Source: Gilliamella sp. B3022
Lineage (GTDB): Bacteria > Pseudomonadota > Gammaproteobacteria > Enterobacterales > Orbaceae
Assembly: GCF_028751545.1 (NCBI RefSeq)
Contig: NZ_CP071867.1
Span: 1,895,306-1,959,305, forward strand
Reading direction: 5' to 3'
DNA length: 64,000 nt
The notes under the pieces: model-generated
Told to the model about the DNA's origin: nothing
The model's input: the letters and a program-made list of their open reading frames with translations, nothing else
Database searches by the model: none
Shown: piece by piece, positions 1-9,246 of the stretch
Position numbering within the stretch: the first letter of the stretch is position 1
Layout: every line of letters starts with the position of its first letter
Translations under genes and position numbers: made by a program

Positions 1-215
1 AAACCTATTACTGTAGCTAGAAAACCTAATGTACTACCTATACCGTCTTCGATTGCTGCAATCATTTTTTGTGGAGGCATTTTCATCAATGCACCTACAT
101 AAAAGCTAGCAAGTAATAACGCTAAAAAAGGATGAAGTCTAAATTTTATAATCGAGATTACTATAAGGATAATGCTGGTGATTAAAACACCTATAATCCA
201 CAACTGCGAATCCAT
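1..215 (-). CDS. dsdX: D-serine permease DsdX, N-terminal part (cut by window edge)
   Basis: About 71 N-terminal residues of a GntP-family (gluconate/D-serine) proton symporter of the inner membrane. The start MDSQLWIIG, the run KFRLHPFLALLLASF and the segment IEDGIGSTLGFLA align closely with E. coli DsdX. The ATG follows a strong AAAGGAGGTAAT ribosome binding site on the minus strand. It diverges from dsdC across a 233-bp gap, the E. coli arrangement, which supports D-serine rather than gluconate as substrate. The deaminase dsdA would be expected beyond the left edge. Only the first membrane segments are visible, so function rests on family similarity and context. Confidence 0.85.
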   Translation of the reverse strand, partial: MDSQLWIIGVLITSIILIVISIIKFRLHPFLALLLASFYVGALMKMPPQKMIAAIEDGIGSTLGFLATVIG

Positions 216-323
216 ATTACCTCCTTTCTTTTATTATTAATTGCTAGCTTTATTAAAAGTTTTTGGCGATAATTTGACAAATGATCAATTATGGGTTTAA
301 CTTGAATTAAATTCATCTATAAA

Positions 324-339
324 TGTGATTAAAATCAAA
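324..339. promoter_or_regulatory. CRP-like site in the dsdX-dsdC intergenic region
   Basis: TGTGA-TTAAAA-TCAAA matches the CRP consensus TGTGA-N6-TCACA with one mismatch and has A/T-rich flanks. It sits between the divergent dsdX and dsdC starts. CRP activation of the D-serine genes is known in E. coli. The assignment here is by sequence alone. Confidence 0.45.
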
Positions 340-448
340 AAAAGCTAATATTTCAATAAATTTCGTGTAAATAATTATTTAGAAGTGTAAATCTTGGAAC
401 GCAAATACATGAATTAATATACTAATGGATTAGTAAAGGAGAATTATT

Positions 449-1384
449 ATGTATGATGAAAATAGGTTTTTAGTTAAAAATCATGTTGTTAATCGTTATC
501 AGTTATCTAAACTGCATACTTTTGAGTCTGTTGCGCGTCATTTATCATTTGCATTGGCTGCTGAAGAACTTTGTATCAGTCCAAGTGCGGTCAGTCATCA
601 AATCAATAAACTAGAAGATGAACTTTCATTTAAATTATTTCAACGATATCATCGACGAATAACTCTGACTCATGAAGGTATGAACCTATTTAAAGTGGTC
701 AAAAAATCTTTAAATATTTTAAATCAAGAAATACTGGAGATTAAAAATCAAGAAGTTTTTGGTACTCTAACTATCTATTCAAGACCCTCATTTGCTCAAA
801 ATTGGCTAATCCCAAAATTATCACTATTTGCTCGACATTACCCTTATATATCATTGAACATTGTATCGGGTAATGAAATTATTAATTTTAGTCGTCACCG
901 GATTGATTTAGCTATTTATTTTGATGATCTGATTTATGATGATTTAAATAGTGAACATTTATTAAATGAAACGATGGTTCCTGTGTGTAGCCCATATTAT
1001 GCACAACAAAATGATTTATATAATAAAATTGAAAATTTATCGAAATGCTTTATATTGCATGACACCCAAGCATGGGGATATGACTCGAACTTTGATGAAT
1101 GGGAAAGTTGGGCCAAACATTTTTCATTATCTTATGATTTTAACGAAATGCAAAACATATGTTTTGATCGTTCAGACTTGGCGGCAACTGCTGCAATAAA
1201 TCATGCAGGTATAGCGATGGGAAGGAAGCAAGTCATAAAAAATTATCTCGAATCGGGCTTATTAATTACCCCATTTGAGGGGATGGAAGTGATGTGTTCT
1301 CAGCATTATTATATATGTACCCCAAAAGAAAGATATAATCCTAAAGCTGATTTATTTGTTAAATGGTTAAAAAGTTATGTATAA
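449..1384 (+). CDS. dsdC: LysR-type activator DsdC of D-serine genes
   Basis: LysR-family transcription factor of 311 aa, the usual length. A winged helix-turn-helix occupies about residues 23-80, with LAAEELCISPSAVSHQINKL as the recognition region. The effector-binding domain holds stretches shared with E. coli DsdC, such as LTIYSRPSFAQNWL, HRIDLAIYFDD and ICFDRSDLAATAAINHAG. In E. coli DsdC activates dsdXA in response to D-serine, and here it diverges from a dsdX-like gene. The ATG at 449 has an AAGGAGAA site upstream. Identification is strong from full-length similarity plus context; whether D-serine is the inducer here is inference. Confidence 0.9.
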   Translation: MYDENRFLVKNHVVNRYQLSKLHTFESVARHLSFALAAEELCISPSAVSHQINKLEDELSFKLFQRYHRRITLTHEGMNLFKVVKKSLNILNQEILEIKNQEVFGTLTIYSRPSFAQNWLIPKLSLFARHYPYISLNIVSGNEIINFSRHRIDLAIYFDDLIYDDLNSEHLLNETMVPVCSPYYAQQNDLYNKIENLSKCFILHDTQAWGYDSNFDEWESWAKHFSLSYDFNEMQNICFDRSDLAATAAINHAGIAMGRKQVIKNYLESGLLITPFEGMEVMCSQHYYICTPKERYNPKADLFVKWLKSYV

Positions 1385-1436
1385 AATTTTTTCAAGATAT
1401 TATGCTAATTGATATTAACAAACTCTCATTTGCTGA

Positions 1437-1457
1437 AGTGCGGTAGTGAACCGCACT
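1437..1457. repeat. Stem-loop carrying the USS-like word AAGTGCGGT
   Basis: An 8-bp perfect stem (AGTGCGGT, loop AGTGA, ACCGCACT) between the convergent ends of dsdC and the EamA gene. Neither side has a T-run typical of an intrinsic terminator, though the location suits a bidirectional one. With the A at 1436 the left arm reads AAGTGCGGT, the core uptake signal of Haemophilus influenzae. I found no other copy in the window. Confidence 0.5.
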
Positions 1458-1473
1458 CACAAAAAATAACTTA

Positions 1474-2373
1474 TTATTTTTTTATATGTTTTAAATTGGA
1501 TATAGCAATCGCCAATAAGATAATTATCACTCCTGTCCATTGGTTGAAATACACGAATTCCTTTAAATAAAAATAAGAACAGGTAACTGCTACGGGTAAC
1601 TCTGCTGCTGATAATATTGCACTTAATGAAATCCCTATTTTAGGCATACCTACAGAAAATAAAAATGGTGGTAAAACTGTCCCAAATAAAGATAATAAAA
1701 AACCTAACTGATAAAGTTTATCACTCATATCTAGTTTAAAGAAAAACGTAGGTGGAAAAATTAAAAATGTCACAATGCAAGCACCGGTTATCATTAATGC
1801 ACTTTTTTCTAATGTTGGTAAATCATTACCAATATTACTGCTGGTTGTGATGAATAATGAGTACATTAATGCAGCTAAAAATCCAAATAGACAGCCAGTT
1901 AAATTCAATTTTATGTCTTCATTAAAAATACCAGCAGCTAAACAGCTACCGAAAATAATTGCTATTACGGTTAAAATTTGAAGATTAGTCGGTTTATTTT
2001 TAAAGATAACAAAATCAATGATGATACTGATCCATAGATATTGCATCAATAATATTATAGCAATTGAAGCAGGAACTAATTGTACACATTGATAATAACA
2101 AATTCCTACTAACCCTGGAAAAATACCAACAGCGCAGACTTTCCATTTTTTCGTTAAAGGACGTTTTGGGGTTAAATCAATTTTAGATTTATTTATTGTT
2201 TTAACCAGAAAATGAATCAACCACAATATTAACATACCTAAAAAACATTGGACACCAGTCACTTCACCTAATGTATAGCCATCTTTATAAGCGGTTTTGA
2301 CGATAGAAGAGAGCACTCCAAAGCTACAGGCTCCAAAAAAAACCAACAAACCACCCAAAAATTTCTCTTTCAT
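1474..2373 (-). CDS. EamA/DMT-superfamily transporter
   Basis: A 299-aa polytopic membrane protein with about ten hydrophobic segments arranged as two EamA repeats. The N-terminal repeat begins at FLGGLLVFFGACSFG, and the second repeat includes LFGFLAALMYSLFIT and ends at IIILLAIAISNLKHIKK with a basic cytoplasmic tail. This family (drug/metabolite transporters) exports amino acids, purines or other metabolites, and nothing visible fixes the substrate. It is transcribed alone, convergent with dsdC. The ATG at 2373 has only a weak upstream ribosome site. Confident as to family, not to function. Confidence 0.85.
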   Translation of the reverse strand: MKEKFLGGLLVFFGACSFGVLSSIVKTAYKDGYTLGEVTGVQCFLGMLILWLIHFLVKTINKSKIDLTPKRPLTKKWKVCAVGIFPGLVGICYYQCVQLVPASIAIILLMQYLWISIIIDFVIFKNKPTNLQILTVIAIIFGSCLAAGIFNEDIKLNLTGCLFGFLAALMYSLFITTSSNIGNDLPTLEKSALMITGACIVTFLIFPPTFFFKLDMSDKLYQLGFLLSLFGTVLPPFLFSVGMPKIGISLSAILSAAELPVAVTCSYFYLKEFVYFNQWTGVIIILLAIAISNLKHIKK

Positions 2374-2561
2374 ATTTTAAATCTCATTACTCTAACAAAA
2401 TATTTATTCAACAAACACAATTAGAGTCCACAAGGGAAATTCCCCTGCACCTCATAAATTATTCAATAATTAGTATAAAGGCTACTAAACGAATCAGAAC
2501 AGAATGTACGCTATAATGTTTAGCTCATTAGCTTGACCAGCAAATTAATACACAATAGGCT

Positions 2562-3785
2562 CTAATTTGCTGTGCGCTCGTTAAATGTAAAATAAAAAAC
2601 TATTCCTAATATAAGCGCATAAGATGCAAAAATGATCCAAATCATTTGCCAATCTTTAACACCTTTATGTGTACACATATCAACGACAAAACCACTTATT
2701 ATTGATCCTAAATAAGCACCAATGCCATTGACCATAGTCATGTATAAACCTTGCGCACTCGATCGTATATTCGGATTCACTTCTTTTTCAATAAAAATTG
2801 AACCCGAGATATTGAAAAAGTCAAACGCACAGCCATACACAATCATTGATAACATTAATAATACAAAACCAAATGGTGTTGGATCACCAAAAGCAAACAG
2901 ACCAAATCGAAGAATCCAAGCAACCAGGCTGATCATTATGACTTTTTTTATGCCAAATTTCTTGAGAAAGAAAGGAATAGTCAAAATAAATGCTACTTCT
3001 GCCATTTGTGAAAAGGATAATAAAATAGCTGGATACTTTACAATTAAACTATCTTTAAACTCTGAAATTTTACCAAAATCATGTAAAAATGCACCTCCAA
3101 ATGTATTGGTGATTTGTAATATTGCACCAAGTAACATCGAAAATAGAAAAAATACGGCTAGGGTGGGATTTTTGAATAGTACAAATGCATCTAAGCCTAA
3201 GCGTGAACTCCAAGACTGTTGATGGATTTTATTTATGATAATATTGGGTAACGTCGCACTATACATTACAAGCAATACTGATGCTGCACTGGCAACATAA
3301 AGCTGAGCATTGCTTAATTCAAATTTCAGCAGGCTAATCATCCACATTGCGACAATAAAACCAATAGTACCAAATACTCTAATTTTTGGAAAAACAGTTA
3401 TTGTATCAAAATTTTCCTTATCCAGACAGTGGTAACTGATTGAATTTGATAATGCAATAGTTGGCATAAAAGCCAATGCATTGCATAACATCACCCAAAA
3501 TAGCATTGTCGAATTATTGACTGATGCTGCATAAAATAGCGCAAAAGCACAAATGCAATGGCAAAGCATATACAAATATTTGGGTTGCAAAAATTTGTCA
3601 GCAATAATGCCAATAATACATGGCATTATTAATGCGGCTAAACCTTTTGTACTAAAAATCATTCCTACTTCGGCGCCTGAAAAATGCAATGTATTGAACA
3701 GATAACCACCGAAAGTCACTAACCAGCTTCCCCAAATAAAATATTGGAAAAACATCATTATTTTTAATCTATCTTTGATGTTCAT
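2562..3785 (-). CDS. xapB: XapB/NupG-family nucleoside:proton symporter
   Basis: MFS nucleoside permease of 407 aa with twelve predicted membrane helices. It aligns end to end with E. coli XapB (xanthosine permease): QYFIWGSWLVTFGGY, LCNALAFMPTIALSNSISY, LGLDAFVLFKNP and IVYGCAFDFFNISGS are near identical. NupG is the close paralogue, so the nucleoside range is uncertain. It lies 61 bp downstream of a purine nucleoside phosphorylase on the same strand, forming an uptake-and-cleavage unit for purine nucleosides. The start ATG follows TTAGGAATAAATA. Confidence 0.85.
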   Translation of the reverse strand: MNIKDRLKIMMFFQYFIWGSWLVTFGGYLFNTLHFSGAEVGMIFSTKGLAALIMPCIIGIIADKFLQPKYLYMLCHCICAFALFYAASVNNSTMLFWVMLCNALAFMPTIALSNSISYHCLDKENFDTITVFPKIRVFGTIGFIVAMWMISLLKFELSNAQLYVASAASVLLVMYSATLPNIIINKIHQQSWSSRLGLDAFVLFKNPTLAVFFLFSMLLGAILQITNTFGGAFLHDFGKISEFKDSLIVKYPAILLSFSQMAEVAFILTIPFFLKKFGIKKVIMISLVAWILRFGLFAFGDPTPFGFVLLMLSMIVYGCAFDFFNISGSIFIEKEVNPNIRSSAQGLYMTMVNGIGAYLGSIISGFVVDMCTHKGVKDWQMIWIIFASYALILGIVFYFTFNERTAN

Positions 3786-3846
3786 TATTTATTCCTAAAA
3801 TAATGCGAACTTTTTATTTAACATATTAAATAATAAAAAGTATTGA

Positions 3847-4665
3847 TTAAAAACGCGCTATAGTCTTAGTGATTAGCTGTAAAAATGTTGATTTAACACG
3901 CTCTGCTGTTTCAATCACTTCTTCATGACCTAAAGGTTGATCTAATATGCCGCATGCCATATTAGTTAAACAAGATATACCAATAGTTTTAATACCCGAA
4001 TGATGAGCAATAATTGCTTCTGGTACTGTTGACATTCCCACTGCATCCGCCCCTAAAACACGAATCATTCTAACTTCAGCTGGTGTTTCATAAGTTGGCC
4101 CTGTCCACCATGCATAAACACCTTGTTGTAATGTAATATTAAGTTCGTTTGCTGCATCACACACAATCGAACGTAATTGCTTATTGTAAACTTCACTTAC
4201 ATCTAAAAATCGAACGCCAAGTTCTGGATTATTCGGTCCTATCAATGGATTATTGGCTGTTAGATTAATGTGGTCAGTGATCAGCATTAAATCACCGGGC
4301 TTAAAAGTCGTATTTACAGCACCACAAGCATTAGTAATAATCAGTTTTTCAACGCCGAGCATTTTCATTACACGAACTGGAAAAGTTACCTGATCTAATG
4401 AAAAACCTTCATAATAATGAAAACGACCTTTCATTGCGATGACGGTTTTATCTCCGCTTTGACCAATGACCAACTCGTTAGCGTGACCAACAGCGGCAGA
4501 TTTAGCAAAATGAGGAATCGTATCATAAGCAATACGAACTGCATCTTCAAGAGTATCGGCAAAAGGACCTAAACCTGAACCAAGAATAATCCCAATCGTT
4601 GGTTTTTTATTGGTATATTGTTTAATAAAATTAACTGCTTGCTGTATATCAGATGTTTGATGCAT
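3847..4665 (-). CDS. Purine nucleoside phosphorylase (trimeric PNP, PunA-like)
   Basis: A 272-aa cytoplasmic enzyme that splits inosine/guanosine-type nucleosides with phosphate into base and ribose-1-phosphate. Seen: the phosphate loop GSGLG (29-33), GRFHYYEG (80-87), the purine-site stretch TGPTYETPAEVRM (188-200), VGMSTVPE (209-216) and SCLTNMACGILDQPL (231-245). The wording of these motifs is closer to Bacillus PunA/PupG than to E. coli XapA, although the neighbouring permease is XapB-like. First gene of the pair; ATG preceded by AAAGGG. A 7-4-7 inverted repeat lies about 40 bp upstream. Confidence 0.88.
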   Translation of the reverse strand: MHQTSDIQQAVNFIKQYTNKKPTIGIILGSGLGPFADTLEDAVRIAYDTIPHFAKSAAVGHANELVIGQSGDKTVIAMKGRFHYYEGFSLDQVTFPVRVMKMLGVEKLIITNACGAVNTTFKPGDLMLITDHINLTANNPLIGPNNPELGVRFLDVSEVYNKQLRSIVCDAANELNITLQQGVYAWWTGPTYETPAEVRMIRVLGADAVGMSTVPEAIIAHHSGIKTIGISCLTNMACGILDQPLGHEEVIETAERVKSTFLQLITKTIARF

Positions 4666-5091
4666 GACTTTACCCTTTCAAATTAACAAAAAACGGAAAA
4701 ATGGGTGATTAACGATAATCACAAAAAATTAGATGTCATTTTGCCAACAATCATTGTCAGTTATTGAGTAATAAGGTTATATATCGTTATGCTTTCAATA
4801 AATATCATAGCTAATATATATAATCCTTTTATTCATTTTCAGAAAAAGATCATCTAAAAATCTACAAGAAAAACAATGTATTTGTAATCCGTAGTTGTAT
4901 ATTATGCTGATCTTCATGAAATAAAGAAAGATGCTTATTAATTTATCTTTAATTTAATTGTGGTATAAAAAATTTATTATTATTATTCAATTTATTATTT
5001 GCAAATTGATTAGTGGCAATCATACAATAAAATAGCATTTTTTTGTATGATTCGGTTATTTAAAAGCTTTTAGCTCAGATTAAATTTAATC
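4666..5091. other. Gap between fdhD and the nucleoside pair: promoter DNA, no gene seen
   Basis: 426 bp, very AT-rich, with no convincing open frame. The left end holds the upstream region of the phosphorylase gene. The right end holds a 16-bp perfect palindrome (5077-5092) that runs to the fdhD stop codon. No RNA gene was recognised. Confidence 0.5.
4705..4722. promoter_or_regulatory. Inverted repeat upstream of the nucleoside phosphorylase gene
   Basis: GTGATTA-ACGA-TAATCAC is a perfect 7-4-7 inverted repeat centred about 48 bp before the phosphorylase ATG. The spacing does not fit CRP (TGTGA-N6-TCACA). It may be an operator for a nucleoside-responsive repressor or activator; the regulator is unknown. 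Confidence 0.35.
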
Positions 5092-5901
5092 TCATTCAAG
5101 AATACGTCCGAAATCTGAATAAATAACTCCTTTATCACCTCGAAAGAATCCAATCAACGTTATGTTATTTTGTTTGGCATTTTCAATAGCCATTGAAGTT
5201 GCAGCTGAAACTGCCAAAAGAATTTCGATTCCACATATGGCTGTTTTTTGAACCATTTCGTAGCTAGCACGGCTAGAAACCAGAATAACTCCTTTCTGAA
5301 CTCGATCATTCAATTGTTGTTGTTTAGCTCGATAACCAAGTAACTTATCTAATGCAACATGCCTTCCGATATCTTCAAAACCAGCTAGGAGTTGCCCATT
5401 TAAATCAAGCCAGACAGCAGCATGTGTACACCCAGTTTGTTTACCAACCGACTGGACTTGGGTTAAGTATGAAAGCGATTCACTAAAATTAGATAATACA
5501 ATTTTATCTTTTATTTGAAGGGGAGAAATTCTTTGACAGACTTGTTCAATTTGCTCGGTACCACAAATTCCACATCCTGTTCTACCCGTTAGATTACGGC
5601 GTTTTTCTTTTAATTGAGCGAAACGTCTTGATGATAATTCAATATTAACTTCGATTCCTTTTGATCGTTCAATAATATCAATACCATAAATATCATTAAC
5701 TGACTGAATTATGTTTTCTGTTAATGAAAAACCAATAGCAAAATAGTCAAGATCTTTAGGTGTTGCCATCATAACAACATGTGAAATTCCGTTATAAATC
5801 AATGCAACCGGTTTTTCGATGGCTATTTTATCCGTTTGTGGGTTTTGTAAAGTGCTGTTATTGAATTTGTTCACTTTTAATGAAGTTGTTCCGTTCGTCA
5901 T
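5092..5901 (-). CDS. fdhD: FdhD, sulfurtransferase for formate dehydrogenase
   Basis: A 269-aa protein that passes sulfur from IscS to the molybdenum/bis-MGD cofactor of formate dehydrogenases. The diagnostic motif GRTGCGICG carries Cys110 and Cys113, the CxxC needed for sulfur transfer. Other family blocks are [14 protein letters not shown] (52-65), [25 protein letters not shown] and [13 protein letters not shown]. Length is normal for the family. No formate dehydrogenase gene is in this window, so the client enzyme must be elsewhere. Monocistronic, with a UGA stop overlapping a short palindrome. Confidence 0.93.
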   Translation of the reverse strand: MTNGTTSLKVNKFNNSTLQNPQTDKIAIEKPVALIYNGISHVVMMATPKDLDYFAIGFSLTENIIQSVNDIYGIDIIERSKGIEVNIELSSRRFAQLKEKRRNLTGRTGCGICGTEQIEQVCQRISPLQIKDKIVLSNFSESLSYLTQVQSVGKQTGCTHAAVWLDLNGQLLAGFEDIGRHVALDKLLGYRAKQQQLNDRVQKGVILVSSRASYEMVQKTAICGIEILLAVSAATSMAIENAKQNNITLIGFFRGDKGVIYSDFGRILE

Positions 5902-6093
5902 AATTGATCTCTGACTAATATAAATGTTTACAACTAGGTTTGATTATGATCAGCTTATTAATGTTAACAATGAGTAAATCAATTTACTTATTATTATAAA
6001 AGTAGCTAATAATTAATGAGTTCAAATCCTATACTGTTAATATTATGGTAAAATAAGAAACTATAATCAATTGCTAATTTATTAATTTAAACT

Positions 6094-6624
6094 ATGTCAT
6101 TACACGAAATCACACAAATAATAATGCAGTTTATTCAAACTCAGCAAATATGGGCTTTGCCAATTATATTTATACTGGCTTTTGGAGAGTCACTGGCTAT
6201 TATTTCATTACTTGTGCCAGCTACAGCCATATTATTGGGTGCAGGCGCCTTGATTGGTGGTGGAGCGATATCTTTTTTCCCTGTGTTGATTGCCGCCTCA
6301 CTAGGGGCAATTTTAGGTGATTGGGTATCTTATTGGTTAGGTAAGTATTATCATCAACAAGTGATTGCTTCATGGCCGTTAAACAAACATCCAAAACTTA
6401 TTTTTCGTGCTGAACAATTCTTTCAACGTTATGGTACTTTTGGGGTTTTTATTGGTCGTTTTTTTGGCCCATTACGAGCATTTGTACCACTCATTGCTGG
6501 CACTATGCATATGCCAGCAAGCAAATTTAATTTAGCGAATATCGCTTCCGCGCCAATTTGGGCATTTGTACTTTTGGCTCCAGGAGCATTTGGTGTGCCT
6601 TGGTTAGAAACCCTATTTGGTTAA
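6094..6624 (+). CDS. DedA-family membrane protein
   Basis: A 176-aa inner-membrane protein of the DedA/SNARE-associated family. Seen: the E-(x)n-P motif region FGESLAIISLLVPATAILLGAG, then GDWVSYWLGKYY, and the conserved GRFFGPLRAFVPLIAG (about residues 122-137) with the key Arg residues. DedA proteins are implicated in lipid-carrier flipping and membrane homeostasis. It resembles the N-terminal half of E. coli YabI and ends soon after that domain. Its stop overlaps the mscM stop tail to tail by a few bases. No clear Shine-Dalgarno site is seen before the ATG. Confidence 0.85.
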   Translation: MSLHEITQIIMQFIQTQQIWALPIIFILAFGESLAIISLLVPATAILLGAGALIGGGAISFFPVLIAASLGAILGDWVSYWLGKYYHQQVIASWPLNKHPKLIFRAEQFFQRYGTFGVFIGRFFGPLRAFVPLIAGTMHMPASKFNLANIASAPIWAFVLLAPGAFGVPWLETLFG

Positions 6625-9242
6625 ATAGTGCCAACATGGTAACTACGACGCCCACTTTTACGACCAAGTGCTTCTAAATTGGTTTGTAGAGGTGGAAATG
6701 GTAATTGTAAATTGTGTTCACGGTAAGCTTCCAATATTAATTTATGAATAGCACTGCGTAGTCGCATACGGTGTCCCATTTCAGCCGCAAATACGCGTAT
6801 TTCAAATAACTGAATACCTTCTTGAATATCAACTAGATATACTTGTGGTTCTGGATCTTTAAGTACATATTCACATTTTTCACATGCTTTCTCTAATAGT
6901 TTGATCACAAGATCGCTATTTGCATCGATGGTTGCTGGAATGGTTAATACAATTCGGGTTATTGAATCAGATAATGACCAATTGACGAGTTGTTCGGTAA
7001 TAAATGCCTTATTGGGCATAACTATTTCTTTGCGATCCCAATCGACAATGGTAATAGCACGCGTATTGATTTTTGTGATATTACCCGTTAAATCCCTGAT
7101 GGTAACTGTATCACCAATGCGTACCGGTTTTTCAAAAAGAATAATTAAACCAGAAATAAAATTTGCAAAAATTTCTTGTAAACCAAATCCTAAACCGACA
7201 CCTAATGCTGCAATAAGCCACTGAATTTTTGCCCAATCAATGCCGATAAATGAAAATGCAATCATACTGCCTATCATCAATACAATATATTTTGAAACGG
7301 TTGAGATGGCATAACCCGTTCCTGGGGCTAGATCTAAATGTTGAAGTAAACCTAATTCAAGTAGTGCAGGCAGATTTTTGACTAATTGAATGGTAATAGT
7401 CATAACTAAAATGGCAATACAAACAGCACCTAACGTAATGTATTGTTCTACTTCGGTTCCATTTACTATTACGCTTGTACCCCAAAGTTTAATGTTATTC
7501 ATAAAGGCAAAAGCTGAATGCAATTCTGACCAGAGTAAAATCATACTGATTGATGCTATAAGCATAATAATTGATCTAACCAATAGTAATGATTGAGCAC
7601 TAATTGCATCTAAGTCAATCGCAGGTTCATCCATACCATCATTAATTGATGTTAAATCTTCCTCGTGACCTCTAGCGCGTTGCATACGTTCTAATCGGCG
7701 CTGTTTTGCTCGTTCAAATTTGATGCGACGTTTTTGGATCCACATCCAACGACGAATCATAAAATAAATAACTAATAAACCTAACCAAATAATGACTGAA
7801 GCTTCAAGGCGCCCTAATAAAACTTGCGCAGTAGATAAATATCCTAAACAGGCGGCTATTATTGCTAACCACGGTGCACTCAATAAAATGAGCCATAAAA
7901 TATGACTCAAGAGATTATCGCCTGAGCCTTTTTTATCTATATATAATGGAACACCAGCGCGGTGAATTGAGTTGCTCATGAATACTAATGCAAAACATAA
8001 AATAATAAAGGCACAACGACCAATAGTAGCAGCAAATTGGCGATTGTTAAACTGATCAAAACTCATTACAATCATTACAAGAGGAATCACCACCCACACT
8101 GAAAGTTTATAATATTTCATTGCTTCATGAACATTAGCTTTTGACCAGCCAAAATGGGTGATAAAGAGTCCTGATTTTTCCGCAAAATGAGCTGTGATTA
8201 TAAAAACCCATAAAATTGGTGCAGCAGCATTAACTCCATAGCCCAGCGCAATAGCCACCGGATAATCCCAATTGATTTGTTGTAGTGCATAACCAAAAAC
8301 AGCCCATAAAATAGGTATAGGCAACGCCATAATTAACGAATAAACTATTACTTTTAACGTTAATGAATAATTGTCTTGCGTTACTTTACCTACACGCGTA
8401 GCTGATTTATTTAAAAAAGCATAATATTTATTTCGCATTTTGAAATGTGCAAAAACAAATATTATGGATATTATTAATAAAAATAGTAATTTAGGTGATG
8501 ATAATATTTCACAACTCGCATGATATAACTGAGATAATGTGTCGATAGAAAATATTACATAAGCCACATCTTTAGCTAAATTTACTGGATACTCCAATGA
8601 AATTGGATTTACATCGGCAACCCAAAAAAAATAACGATGTGCAGCATCATTAACTTCATCTATAGCATTAGTTAATTGCTTATTTGATATTTTTAATTTT
8701 GTTAACTCCAAAATAGTGGTGTCTGTGCCTGAGATTAACGTTTTAAGTAATTCAATCTGTTCACGAATTGAACGTCGATATTGGCTAGCAAGTTTTGAGC
8801 TATTAACTGGGTTAGTTAATGTCGGATAGCTGCCTAATGCCTTTAAATTATTGCTGTAATTTAACTGCTGAACTTTTGCTTCCGCTATTTCTGCATCAAG
8901 TGGTTGAGATTTTGGTTTTTCTGGTAGATTTAACAATTGTTGGCGAAGTGTTTCGCCAAGCGCAGTTGAAAAACTTAACCATTCCCCTTGTTCGGCAAGA
9001 GTTGATAATGTATTTTGAACATGTGAAATTTGCGTAGTAATATTATTTTGTTCATTAATAATGCTGGTTAAATGTGTTTTTTGAAGCTCTAAATTTTGAC
9101 GGAGTTCCTCATTTTTATCACCTAATTGATTGAGTGTTTGTAACAGTTCTTCTTCATTATTAATGGTAATGACTGTTTGTTCAGCCAATGTTATTGATGA
9201 AAACAGCAATAAAGCACAACATAAAATACTACGTATCCACAT
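6621..9242 (-). CDS. mscM: MscS-type mechanosensitive channel MscM (YjeP-like), short form
   Basis: An 873-aa inner-membrane channel that opens under hypo-osmotic stress. A signal peptide (about 1-20, ending ITLAEQ) leads into a coiled periplasmic region, many membrane helices, and a C-terminal MscS domain with VGLGFGLQEIFANFISG and KPVRIGDTVTIRDLTG. Sequence matches E. coli MscM closely from the segment LGETLRQQLLNLPEKP onward. E. coli MscM is about 1100 aa, so roughly 230 residues of the N-terminal periplasmic domain are missing here without any sign of frame damage. It starts 4 bp after psd, as an operon, matching the E. coli pair. Confidence 0.9.
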   Translation of the reverse strand: MWIRSILCCALLLFSSITLAEQTVITINNEEELLQTLNQLGDKNEELRQNLELQKTHLTSIINEQNNITTQISHVQNTLSTLAEQGEWLSFSTALGETLRQQLLNLPEKPKSQPLDAEIAEAKVQQLNYSNNLKALGSYPTLTNPVNSSKLASQYRRSIREQIELLKTLISGTDTTILELTKLKISNKQLTNAIDEVNDAAHRYFFWVADVNPISLEYPVNLAKDVAYVIFSIDTLSQLYHASCEILSSPKLLFLLIISIIFVFAHFKMRNKYYAFLNKSATRVGKVTQDNYSLTLKVIVYSLIMALPIPILWAVFGYALQQINWDYPVAIALGYGVNAAAPILWVFIITAHFAEKSGLFITHFGWSKANVHEAMKYYKLSVWVVIPLVMIVMSFDQFNNRQFAATIGRCAFIILCFALVFMSNSIHRAGVPLYIDKKGSGDNLLSHILWLILLSAPWLAIIAACLGYLSTAQVLLGRLEASVIIWLGLLVIYFMIRRWMWIQKRRIKFERAKQRRLERMQRARGHEEDLTSINDGMDEPAIDLDAISAQSLLLVRSIIMLIASISMILLWSELHSAFAFMNNIKLWGTSVIVNGTEVEQYITLGAVCIAILVMTITIQLVKNLPALLELGLLQHLDLAPGTGYAISTVSKYIVLMIGSMIAFSFIGIDWAKIQWLIAALGVGLGFGLQEIFANFISGLIILFEKPVRIGDTVTIRDLTGNITKINTRAITIVDWDRKEIVMPNKAFITEQLVNWSLSDSITRIVLTIPATIDANSDLVIKLLEKACEKCEYVLKDPEPQVYLVDIQEGIQLFEIRVFAAEMGHRMRLRSAIHKLILEAYREHNLQLPFPPLQTNLEALGRKSGRRSYHVGTI

Positions 9243-9246
9243 AAAG

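Noticed and set aside
2722-3222. 166-codon open frame on the plus strand opposite the nucleoside permease gene
   Set aside because: It is fully antisense to a well-conserved gene, has no ribosome site, and its residues mirror the hydrophobic codons of the true gene.
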